Origin: Desulfobacula sp.
Lineage (GTDB): Bacteria > Desulfobacterota > Desulfobacteria > Desulfobacterales > Desulfobacteraceae
Direction of reading: 5' to 3'
Length of the DNA stretch: 10,062 nt
Assembly (NCBI RefSeq): GCF_021107415.1
Contig: NZ_JAIOSW010000106.1
Location: 1-10,062, forward strand
The position numbers and the translations under genes were made by a program. The notes under the pieces are model-generated. The model saw only the letters and a list, made by a program, of their open reading frames with translations. It did no database searches and was not told the DNA's origin. Below, one piece after another: positions 1 to 6,338 of the stretch (within the stretch, counting starts at the first letter, position 1; each line of letters starts with the position of its first letter).

Positions 1-2
1 TA

Positions 3-113
3 ACAAAAAGGCATAATAAACCAACGACACCGTTTATGGCGGCAGGCTTAACTGACCATGTCTGGACGATGAAAGACTTGTTAACATTCAGACCGGGAAA
101 TTATTGCAGATAA
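3..113 (+). pseudogene. Transposase C-terminal tail (partial, runs in from the left edge)
   Basis: The frame is open from the left edge of the window to a TAA at 111-113 and encodes 36 residues. The core reads TTPFMAAGLTDHVWTMKDLL followed by TFRP. This resembles the C-terminal end of DDE-type transposases, where a TPAMAAGLTDHxW(T/S)-like segment comes near the stop; the match is from memory, not a search. Only the tail is visible, so the IS family, the catalytic residues and whether the element is intact cannot be judged. No terminal inverted repeat was recognised after the stop. Directly downstream, in the same frame, lies a truncated MoaF-like fragment, so the element or a deletion associated with it may have removed the start of that gene. 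Too short for a standard ORF call because no start codon lies in the window. Confidence 0.55.
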
Positions 114-413
114 ACTGGACCACGACCTGGAAAAGCTATATATTCTATATCAATAAAGTCTGAGTTGTATTGGGAATTGATAAAAGGGGAACACCCTGGT
201 TCCAAAAAAGGCCATGAAAAATATTATGTTAGCAAAGTATCAGATGGGATTATTTTTATCTCCTGGGTAGAGAGCAATGGTTTGGGATTATATAATGTGA
301 TGAATTTTAATACCAATGAATTAACTACCCATGGTAGCGAAAAAAGAATGACATATATTTATAAGGGAACAGTAAAAAAAAATCTCATTGTGATAATAGA
401 TGAAACCTTATAA
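114..413 (+). pseudogene. MoaF-like/calycin-type small protein, N-terminally truncated
   Basis: The frame is open from just after the transposase stop (111-113) to the TAA at 411-413. The first formal start is a TTG at 165 with no convincing Shine-Dalgarno, which gives 82 residues. Codons 114-164 already read plausibly as part of the same fold (KAIYSISIKSE leading into LYWELIKGE). Pattern of the product: a YWELIKGEHPG segment, a KYYVSKVSDGIIFISWVE strand pair, then a VMNFNTNELTTHG strand and a YKGTVKK ending. This alternation of beta strands with a central VSWxE is seen in MoaF-related and phenolic-acid-decarboxylase-like calycin proteins of about 110 residues. The family call is tentative and the biochemical role unknown. 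Missing first strands and the abutting transposase tail argue that this is a remnant; a small expressed protein from TTG 165 is the alternative. Confidence 0.45.
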
Positions 414-427
414 AAAGGAGTTATTAA

Positions 428-553
428 ATGAGGATAGTGCTATGGGGTGCAACGGGTTTGACTGGCCGTGAGGTGCTGGCCCAGGCATTAGAAGCAGGAC
501 ATGAAGTAAAAGCAATCGTTCGTAATCCTGAATATATAATGATAAATTTATGA
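428..553 (+). pseudogene. Truncated NAD(P)-binding Rossmann / atypical SDR (NmrA-like) N-terminus
   Basis: The ATG at 428 is preceded by a good Shine-Dalgarno (AAAGGAG, 414-420) and gives 41 codons before a TGA at 551-553. Residues 1-36 are the classic start of an NAD(P)H-binding atypical SDR: beta strand RIVLWGATG with the GxxGxxG dinucleotide loop (GATGLTG, residues 7-13), a helix, then HEVKAIVRNP, where the arginine would normally contact NADP phosphate. After NPEY the family resemblance stops and the frame ends, where such proteins usually run on for about 170 more residues. The stop overlaps the ATG of the MFS gene (ATGA, 550-553), so a deletion has fused this start to the transporter. 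The fragment cannot be a working enzyme. Its ribosome binding site may now serve to bring ribosomes to the MFS start by coupling. Confidence 0.7.
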
Positions 554-1788
554 TACGTAATCAACATTTCTTATTTCTCTGGTTTATCAATACCATCACA
601 ACCCTTGCTATTGAATTGTTTACGGTCACAATTCTGGTAACAATCTTTGAACAGACGGGATCCACTTTGCAGGCAGCCGGTACGATGGTAGCGCGAACAC
701 TGCCGGCCTTTTTGCTGGGTCCTGCTGCGGGTGTGTTCGTCGATCGCTTTCCCCGCAAAAATATGCTCATCAGCATGGATTTGCTTCGATTGGTGCTGGT
801 TGGTATTGCAATATGGTTTTTACAGGGGGATGGAAAAGTGTCGGTTGCCGGCATTTATCTCATTTTAGCCGGTCTCTCAGCAGCTGATGTTTTCCACAGA
901 CCCGCCCGTATAGCTCTTATTCCCTCATTGGTCACGTATGCGCAATTGGTCAAAGCCAACAGCTATATTCTAGCGTCCAATCAAATCATGGTGGCTATCT
1001 CTTATACTGTTGGCGGCTGGCTCATTTTAGCGGTACCATTACGCAAAATTGCCTTGGGTGTGCTCCTTTTATTCACGCTGGCTGCTGTCACAGCTATTTT
1101 CATAAAGGTGCCCGGACGTCAGGAAGCAGAAATTACTGGTGGAAGAGAATCCTTTTGGAAATCGTTAGTATCCGGATGGAATTATTTACGTCAACACCCC
1201 ATCGCCAGACCACTGACTATTATGGAAACAATAGAACATTGGCCCCATGGTATTTGGACCGGGGCCTTGATGTTGGCTTTTACCACCAAAGCTTTGCAAG
1301 GTGATGCATCCGATTGGGGCTATCAGGTGACGGGTTATTTTACGGGTATGATCATAGGCTCCCTTGGGGCACTGGCCATTAATGATTGGCTGCGCCGCTA
1401 TCCAGGTCGTATTATTGTAGTGAATGCCTGTATTTCCGGATTATTTACACTGGGTTTTGCCAGCAGTCAGACTGTATGGATGGCGGTGGTGTGGGTCTTT
1501 GTGTTTGGTCCACCAGCTGCCATTCGGGATGTGGCGCAGGATTCATTGTTGCAAGGCACGGTTGAAAAGGGACAATTGGGGCGGGTTTATGCGACGCGGG
1601 AAATGTTACGGAATATGGTATTTATGTTTGCCGGCATTTTTTTTGCGTGGCTCTCTGATTTTGTGCCCATCCGTATGATCTATGTTGCAGGCGGTATTAT
1701 CTATATGCTGACCGGTTTCTATGCTCTGAGTAACAAAGCCTTGCGAGAAAGTAAAATAAATATTGATGAAGGAATGAATAATTACTGA
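550..1788 (+). CDS. MFS transporter, MFS_3/EntS-like efflux family
   Basis: A 412-residue integral inner-membrane protein, the usual length for a 12-helix major facilitator. It opens with IRNQHFLFLWFINTI, the typical N-terminus of the MFS_3 group (EntS siderophore exporter, macrolide and multidrug efflux relatives). The loop between helices 2 and 3 carries motif A as GVFVDRFPRK (residues 61-70). A second conserved stretch of the group follows at about 116-150 (HRPAR, IPSLV, KANSYILASNQ). The second half has paired hydrophobic helices and an FGPPAAIRDVAQDS loop around residue 320. The role is probably proton-driven export of a small molecule; the substrate cannot be inferred. The ATG overlaps the stop of the truncated SDR fragment and lacks its own Shine-Dalgarno, so translation probably depends on coupling. 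Composition is less AT-rich than the lrp/lysE pair downstream. Ends with TGA. Confidence 0.88.
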   Translation: MIRNQHFLFLWFINTITTLAIELFTVTILVTIFEQTGSTLQAAGTMVARTLPAFLLGPAAGVFVDRFPRKNMLISMDLLRLVLVGIAIWFLQGDGKVSVAGIYLILAGLSAADVFHRPARIALIPSLVTYAQLVKANSYILASNQIMVAISYTVGGWLILAVPLRKIALGVLLLFTLAAVTAIFIKVPGRQEAEITGGRESFWKSLVSGWNYLRQHPIARPLTIMETIEHWPHGIWTGALMLAFTTKALQGDASDWGYQVTGYFTGMIIGSLGALAINDWLRRYPGRIIVVNACISGLFTLGFASSQTVWMAVVWVFVFGPPAAIRDVAQDSLLQGTVEKGQLGRVYATREMLRNMVFMFAGIFFAWLSDFVPIRMIYVAGGIIYMLTGFYALSNKALRESKINIDEGMNNY

Positions 1789-1903
1789 GTCGAAATATAA
1801 TTCAGATCAGATACATACCTATAGATATAGGGGTGATGATGGGTATGGCAAAATTTTTCAGAAGAGTGGATAATTTTCAATCCCTTAGCAAGTCTTTCCC
1901 TGT

Positions 1904-2362
1904 CTAAATAAATTCCAGTATTTTCTTTTTTATAGGTGAAGATAATACAATCGAAGTTTTGGTCTCACCAAATTTGCTCAACCTTTCAACCATACTATTC
2001 AAATGGGATATGGAACTCGAAGCAATTTTTAATATTAAAGATTCATTGCCACTTATATGATGACACTCAACGATCTCATTCTCTTTTTCAGCAAAAGAAT
2101 AAATTTTTGGATATTTTTCTGGTTGAGTTGTTAAAGTGATAAAAGCCATAATATTATGCCCAAGAATATTTGGATTTATGTCAGCATGATATCCATTTAT
2201 TATACCAGATTCTTCCATTTTATAAATTCGCTCTGCAACAGCAGGTGATGAAAGCCCTACTCTTCTTCCTATTTCACTAAAAGTGAATCGTGCATTCATC
2301 TGAAGCTTCCGTATAATTTTCATGCTTATCTCATCAATTTCACTTTTAATTTTAACGTTCAT
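1904..2362 (-). CDS. Lrp/AsnC family transcriptional regulator
   Basis: A 152-residue protein, the normal size for this family. Residues about 10-60 form the AsnC-type winged HTH: the LxxNARFTFSEIGRRVGLS helix-turn-helix pair, then a recognition helix SPAVAERIYKMEESGII. Residues about 65-145 form the RAM/AsnC ligand-binding domain, with INPNILGHNIMAFITL and HHISGNESLILKI as recognisable core strands. Such proteins are octameric or dimeric DNA-binding regulators that sense amino acids. The ATG at 2362 has an AAGGA Shine-Dalgarno 10 nt upstream (minus strand, 2377-2373); the two ATGs further upstream are in another frame that stops at once. It is transcribed divergently from the lysE-family gene, the standard arrangement for a local regulator of an amino-acid exporter. 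Ends with TAG. AT-rich composition like lysE suggests the pair moved together. Confidence 0.92.
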   Translation of the reverse strand: MNVKIKSEIDEISMKIIRKLQMNARFTFSEIGRRVGLSSPAVAERIYKMEESGIINGYHADINPNILGHNIMAFITLTTQPEKYPKIYSFAEKENEIVECHHISGNESLILKIASSSISHLNSMVERLSKFGETKTSIVLSSPIKKKILEFI

Positions 2363-2555
2363 TATTCATCATTCCTTAAATTATTAATGAAAGCCCCTTA
2401 TTAAACTTAAAACAACCATTCTCTCTATTCTTTAGATCATATATCATATTTATAACATTGAGAGTTATTCATATTTTAAAGATTTTGACCCTATAAAGGT
2501 ATGTTGGGAGCAACTGCTCCTCTCAAAGAAAAATATATTTATTATGAGGTATATA
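2363..2555. promoter_or_regulatory. Divergent lrp/lysE promoter-operator region
   Basis: AT-rich 193-bp gap between two divergently transcribed genes, expected to hold both promoters and the Lrp-type operator. A perfect inverted repeat GGAGCA-AC-TGCTCC lies at 2507-2520, about 35 nt before the lysE start, and could be an operator half or a leader hairpin. TTGAGA (2458-2463) and TTGACC (2485-2490) resemble -35 hexamers, but no good -10 stands at the right distance from either, so no promoter is assigned. The exact Lrp site was not identified. Confidence 0.4.
2545..2550 (+). promoter_or_regulatory. Shine-Dalgarno that fixes the lysE start at 2556
   Basis: TGAGGT ends 5 nt before the ATG at 2556. 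The more upstream ATG at 2544 overlaps this motif and has no Shine-Dalgarno of its own. Starting at 2556 gives a protein beginning MKPFLNGML, which fits the family, so the four extra residues from 2544 are probably not translated. Confidence 0.65.
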
Positions 2556-3197
2556 ATGAAGCCATTTCTAAATGGAATGTTAACAGGTTTATTTCTTCAA
2601 TTAGCCCTTGGGCCCGTGTTTTTTTATATTCTTGGAATTACACTCGATAGCAATTACACAAACAGTTTATTCGCCATTCTCGCAGTTACACTGGCTGATT
2701 ATATCTATATCGTTTTATCACTAATCGGTATTGGTAAATTACTTCAAGAAGATAAAATGAAAACAATCTTTGGAGCAGTTAGTTCGATAATACTAATACT
2801 ATTTGGATTAATGATTTTATATAAAGGATTGGTATTTATAAATAATACAGAACAAATTAGTTCTATTGCGTGGACACCGATTAATAGTTTTACAAGCTGT
2901 TTTGTATTAACTATTTCAAGTCCATTAACCATAGTATTTTGGACCAGCATATTTTCTGCAAAAGCAATTGAAAAAAAATATAAAAAGAAACAATTGGTTC
3001 TATTTGGATTAGGTACCGGCTCCTCTACGTTTCTTTTTTTATCTTTAACCATGATAATATTGTCTTTATTAAAATCAAATATACCAAATATGACAGTACA
3101 AATTTTGAATTGTATTGTAGGTTTGCTCTTAATCTATTATGGAATAACAAGAACGGCAAAAAGCATCTCAACAAGTAATAAAAAAATAAGCGCCTAA
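2556..3197 (+). CDS. LysE family amino-acid exporter
   Basis: A 213-residue hydrophobic protein, the usual length for LysE/RhtB-family exporters, with about six membrane segments. It begins with FLNGMLTGLFLQLALGPVFF, the family's conserved first helix with the glycine/proline GP motif. TLADYIYIVLSLIG is the second conserved segment with the acidic residue of the family core. An ISSPLTIVFWTSIF helix corresponds to the conserved NP(x)xxxFW-like region with S in place of N. It likely exports amino acids or related compounds across the inner membrane; the substrate is not predictable from sequence. The gene is divergent from an Lrp/AsnC regulator, which probably activates it when the substrate accumulates. 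A start at 2544 is possible but the TGAGGT motif favours 2556. Strongly AT-rich with A-ending codons, unlike the cassette to the right, so possibly transferred. Confidence 0.88.
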   Translation: MKPFLNGMLTGLFLQLALGPVFFYILGITLDSNYTNSLFAILAVTLADYIYIVLSLIGIGKLLQEDKMKTIFGAVSSIILILFGLMILYKGLVFINNTEQISSIAWTPINSFTSCFVLTISSPLTIVFWTSIFSAKAIEKKYKKKQLVLFGLGTGSSTFLFLSLTMIILSLLKSNIPNMTVQILNCIVGLLLIYYGITRTAKSISTSNKKISA

Positions 3198-3315
3198 AAA
3201 AGACATCGAGACGGGCCGGTATCAAAGCCACAGGGCTATCATTAGATACATAGAAGGGTGGGCACTCTGTCATTATGGGGTAAGAGGCTTTTTTTAAAGG
3301 ACGTTGATTTCTTTT
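3198..3315. other. Convergent gap between lysE and dnaE2; composition boundary
   Basis: 118 bp between the stops of two converging genes. Base composition shifts here from the AT-rich lrp/lysE pair to the more GC-balanced cassette. I looked for a bidirectional terminator and found only weak stems (AGCC-ACAG-GGCT near 3224-3236) and a T-run at 3289-3296 without an adjacent strong hairpin. No convincing gene or terminator. Confidence 0.35.
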
Positions 3316-4113
3316 TCATATCAAGATATGAATCGGCCGGGTTTTTTCAACGGTGAGGGTGATGGCTCCCCAGCTTGAATCAAGTTTCCCATAAAGCAGA
3401 TAGGGTTTTCCATAATCCAGCATATGGCAGAAGAGCGCATAGGGCTTTGGGAAAAAAATAGTTTCAATAATACCGGTCTCATCTTCAAAGGTCAAAAATT
3501 TCATGGGGTCACCATGTTTGGTTTTTACAACTTTTCCTGTGATGAGCCATCCGGCGAATATTACTTTTTTGCCGGTGAACTTTGGCAGGTGTTTTGCTTT
3601 GACCGTATTGTGCTGTTGGATGATGTCTTTAAAAAGGACAATGGGGTGGCAGGTGCATAAAAATCCCAGGACAAAAAATTCTCTGCGAAGCTTTTCAACA
3701 GGATTTTCAGCCGGGAGATCTGGTATGGCGGTTATTGCTCCGGTATGATCAAACCCGATACGATCAAATAAGGAAGGCTGCTGAGCTGTCTTTTTTTTTC
3801 GTTTTTGCCAGGATGCAAAGGCCCATAAAAGACTCGCCCGGTTGTCTTTGTTATCCAATGAATCCAGGCTGCCGCTGTGGATCAGGGCCCGTGCTTCATC
3901 TTCCCTGGGATTGACCCGGACAAAAAAATCCTCAAGGCTTGAAAATGGGGTTCTATTTCGTTGTACAATAATAGTTTTCATGGTTTTAGCAGAAAGGTCC
4001 CTGATGGACAGCAACCCCACCCTGAGTTTAAAATTGTGGCCTTTCCATTGGATATCGCTTTTGTTGACATCAGGGTTGAGAATTCTGACATTCAGTCTTT
4101 TGGCTTCGGATAC
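3316..4113 (-). pseudogene. dnaE2: Error-prone DNA polymerase (DnaE2/ImuC-like), C-terminal part after an in-frame TAG
   Basis: These 265 sense codons continue, in the same frame and with no gap, the reading frame that stops at the TAG at 4114-4116. Numbered with the whole 1006-codon frame, residues 742-760 (VSEAKRLNVRILNPDVNKS) complete the conserved end of the polymerase fingers. Residues 771-810 form the helix-hairpin-helix region (LLSIRDLSAKTM, TPFSSLEDF). Residues 853-857 (QPSLF) resemble a beta-clamp binding pentapeptide. Residues about 922-1006 form the OB fold (KKVIFAGWLITGK, KFLTFEDETG, YLLYGKL). The annotation-style start at GTG 4020 is internal to the HhH region and has no ribosome site, so this is not a separate gene. 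If the TAG ends translation these domains are lost; if it is read through, the enzyme is complete. Ends with TGA. Confidence 0.85.
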
Positions 4114-4116
4114 CTA
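4114..4116 (-). other. In-frame amber (TAG) codon inside dnaE2
   Basis: The minus strand reads TTT GCC TAG GTA TCC here. The upstream frame ends GGFYSTFA and the downstream frame starts VSEAKRLN, a seamless family match with only the one codon missing. A TAT or TAC tyrosine codon becomes TAG by one substitution. No second stop follows in frame until 3316. Explanations are a recent nonsense mutation, a base error in the assembly, or read-through, including pyrrolysine insertion, which is known from some Desulfobacterota. Confidence 0.9.
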
Positions 4117-6336
4117 GGCAAAGGTGGAATAAAAGCCTCCTTGATTGCTGATAACCGCTGCCATGAATTGGGCCGGGTAATGGGTTTTCAAATAGGCGGC
4201 CTGAAAGGATACCCGTGCATAAGAAGCACTGTGGGGTTTGCAGAAAGAGTAGCCTGAAAAACTTGTGATCATGTCCCAGATCAATTGAATGTCTTTTAGG
4301 GACACTCCTTTTTCTATGGCGCCGTTTTTAAACCGGTCATAATAATCCGCAAGCTCTAATTCTTTGTCCTTTTTAGACATGATTTTTCTTAAGCCGTCAG
4401 CCTGGGCGTGGGTGAATCCTGCCATTTTAACCGCCACCTTTGAGACATCTTCCTGGTACACCATGATGCCGAAGGTTTCATTCAAAACGTCTTCTAAAAG
4501 GGGATGAATGGGTTTCCAGATTCCCGTATGAAGCCGTTTGAGGTATTCCAGGATGAACTCATTGGCTGCCGGCCGAATAATGCTGGAATGGATGACCACA
4601 TGCTCAAAATCCCCTACCTTTGATTTTTTCTGCAGCAATCGCATGGCAGGGCTTTCAATGTAGAAACATCCCATGGTATTGCCCTGGGCCACATTCTGCT
4701 GGGTTTCATAATCATCTTCAGGGTCAAGGGTGTTAAAATCATCGAATTTACCAAAAGTGCCTCTGATACTCTCTATGCTGTCCCGGATCACCCCGAGACT
4801 CCGATTGCCCAAGATGTCAATTTTGACCAGGCCTGCCTCTTCTGCGGCATCTTTTTCCCACTGGATGATGGGCACTCCTTTGGGGGCCATTTCTATGGGC
4901 ACATAGGTATCAATGGGGTTTGGCGTAATGACAATGCCGCCGGGGTGGACACTAAGGTATCTTGGCGTTCCGGTGATGGCCTGGGCATAACCCATGATTT
5001 CCGGCCAGGGTTGGGGAAAATCCATGAACCTGAATTCAGGCCGCTGTTGGATTCTTTTTAAGAGATCTTCCCTGGCTTCATTGAGTTTCCAGAACCAGGG
5101 AAGCCGCTTGGATACTTTGCTGATTTCCGCCTCGGGCAGTCCAAATACCCGGGCTACTTCCCTGACAGCCATTTTGGGTTGAAACAGGATATGGCTGGAT
5201 ACCATGGCAGCATGGCCTTTAAACTCATCCAGGACCCAGTTTAAGATGTTATCCCTTTCATCCCATGCAAAATCAATATCAATATCCGGCGGGTCTTTTC
5301 TATCCGGGTTTAGAAACCGCTCAAAATAGAGGTTGTATTTAATGGGACAGACATTGGTAATACCAAGGCAATAGGCCACAATGGAGGCTGCGCCGGAGCC
5401 CCTGCCGCAAATCCGCGACGCCTTTTTGATAATTCTTTGGACCACCAGGAAATAGTCACAAAAATTCATTTCCCGGATGATGGCAAGTTCATGGTCAATT
5501 CTCCTGATAACACGACCTGACAGACTTGATCCATACCGAATTTTTGCACCTTTTAATGTTTTTTGATATAAAAGTTTATCAACAGAAAGGCTGGTGTTGT
5601 TTTCAAAGGGCGGCATCACTATACCAAAATCCGGTTCCCGGAACGTAAGTTTTTCTGCCAGGGTAAAACTGTTTTTTATGGCATCGGGAAATATATTGAA
5701 TTTTTCCCGGTATACGTCAGGGCCGGCAAGGAATGCAGTGTCCGGTGCGACATCCTTATGGGTCAGTCGGCTCAGACAGGTGTTGTTTTCAATGGCCCTG
5801 AGCATGCAATGGATTTTTACATCTTCTTTGTTCATAAAAAAACTGCCGGGTGTGGCCACCATGGGAATGGCAAGTTTTCTGGCTGTCGCACATAAAGGAT
5901 GTTGCTGCGACAAGGGATTCCCGGCAAGATTGACAGCAACGTCCACATTGTTTTCGTACCAGAAAGGCAAAAGGTCATGGTTTTTGGTTAATACCACAAG
6001 CCCTTCTGAAAGGTGTGGCAGGGCTGTTTTCAGTGAAAAATTTTTGTCTCTGTGCCGTTGGGTGATAAGTTGGGTAAGATGGCTGTAGCCTTTATTGTTT
6101 TTCACCAGACAGATTGCTCTGTGGGATGTACGGGAGTCTGTGATTTCCGCACCAATGATTGGCTTTAATCCCTGGTGTCTGCATGCTTTTATAAACGGCC
6201 ACATGCTGCACAGATTGTCCGTATCTGTCAAGGCAATCTTTTGATATCCAAGCCTCTTTGCCTGCCTGCATAAATCTTTTACACAAGCTGTGCCCCACAT
6301 GAAAGAATAGTGGGATCTTATGTTTAAAGGAATCAC
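4114..6336 (-). CDS. dnaE2: Error-prone DNA polymerase III alpha-type (DnaE2/ImuC-like), main part up to in-frame TAG
   Basis: 740 residues from a GTG start. Residues 1-65 begin the PHP domain (RSHYSFMWGTA, IALTDTDNL, GLKPIIGAEI). Residues about 270-700 are the C-family polymerase core: GRGSGAASIVAYCLGIT (311-327); ERFLNPDRKDPPDIDIDF with the two metal-binding aspartates D353 and D355; LVKIDILGNRSL with the third, D507; the FKNGAIEKGVS, FSGYSFCKPHSASYA and YLKTHYPAQFMAAV signatures at 669-727. These enzymes carry out translesion synthesis with low fidelity alongside an inactive Y-family partner. The GTG lies 2 bp after the stop of the ImuB-like gene, indicating coupled translation in the lexA operon. 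The frame is cut by TAG at codon 741, where relatives appear to have tyrosine (FAYVSEA-like). The full frame of 1006 codons is close to the family's usual length. Confidence 0.93.
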   Translation of the reverse strand: MIPLNIRSHYSFMWGTACVKDLCRQAKRLGYQKIALTDTDNLCSMWPFIKACRHQGLKPIIGAEITDSRTSHRAICLVKNNKGYSHLTQLITQRHRDKNFSLKTALPHLSEGLVVLTKNHDLLPFWYENNVDVAVNLAGNPLSQQHPLCATARKLAIPMVATPGSFFMNKEDVKIHCMLRAIENNTCLSRLTHKDVAPDTAFLAGPDVYREKFNIFPDAIKNSFTLAEKLTFREPDFGIVMPPFENNTSLSVDKLLYQKTLKGAKIRYGSSLSGRVIRRIDHELAIIREMNFCDYFLVVQRIIKKASRICGRGSGAASIVAYCLGITNVCPIKYNLYFERFLNPDRKDPPDIDIDFAWDERDNILNWVLDEFKGHAAMVSSHILFQPKMAVREVARVFGLPEAEISKVSKRLPWFWKLNEAREDLLKRIQQRPEFRFMDFPQPWPEIMGYAQAITGTPRYLSVHPGGIVITPNPIDTYVPIEMAPKGVPIIQWEKDAAEEAGLVKIDILGNRSLGVIRDSIESIRGTFGKFDDFNTLDPEDDYETQQNVAQGNTMGCFYIESPAMRLLQKKSKVGDFEHVVIHSSIIRPAANEFILEYLKRLHTGIWKPIHPLLEDVLNETFGIMVYQEDVSKVAVKMAGFTHAQADGLRKIMSKKDKELELADYYDRFKNGAIEKGVSLKDIQLIWDMITSFSGYSFCKPHSASYARVSFQAAYLKTHYPAQFMAAVISNQGGFYSTFA

Positions 6337-6338
6337 TT

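Noticed and set aside
1814..1847. CCTATA-GA-TATAGG palindrome (1818-1831) with outer CATACC/GGTATG arms, possible terminator of the MFS gene
   Set aside because: The two stems are not mutually consistent, are AT-rich and no T-run follows. It is not convincing as a terminator.
1836..1907. A 23-codon plus-strand ORF with an AGGGG motif just upstream, in the gap after the MFS gene
   Set aside because: Very short, no recognisable sequence, Shine-Dalgarno spacing poor, and its end overlaps the lrp stop on the other strand. It cannot be told from chance.
3025..3273. 82-codon minus-strand ORF over the end of lysE and the convergent gap
   Set aside because: It mostly overlaps lysE in antisense, has no domain resemblance and has low-complexity hydrophobic composition. 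It is judged a shadow.
3318..3331. CATATC-AA-GATATG inverted repeat at the end of dnaE2, considered as a terminator
   Set aside because: It lies within the last codons, is weak in GC, and is followed by A rather than T on the transcribed strand.
3316..4020. Separate 234-residue gene starting at GTG 4020
   Set aside because: The start lies inside the HhH region with no ribosome site, and the frame is continuous with dnaE2 through the TAG. It is the C-terminal part of the same gene.
5594..6088. 164-codon plus-strand ORF opposite dnaE2
   Set aside because: Antisense shadow of a strongly conserved polymerase gene; the translation has no family resemblance.
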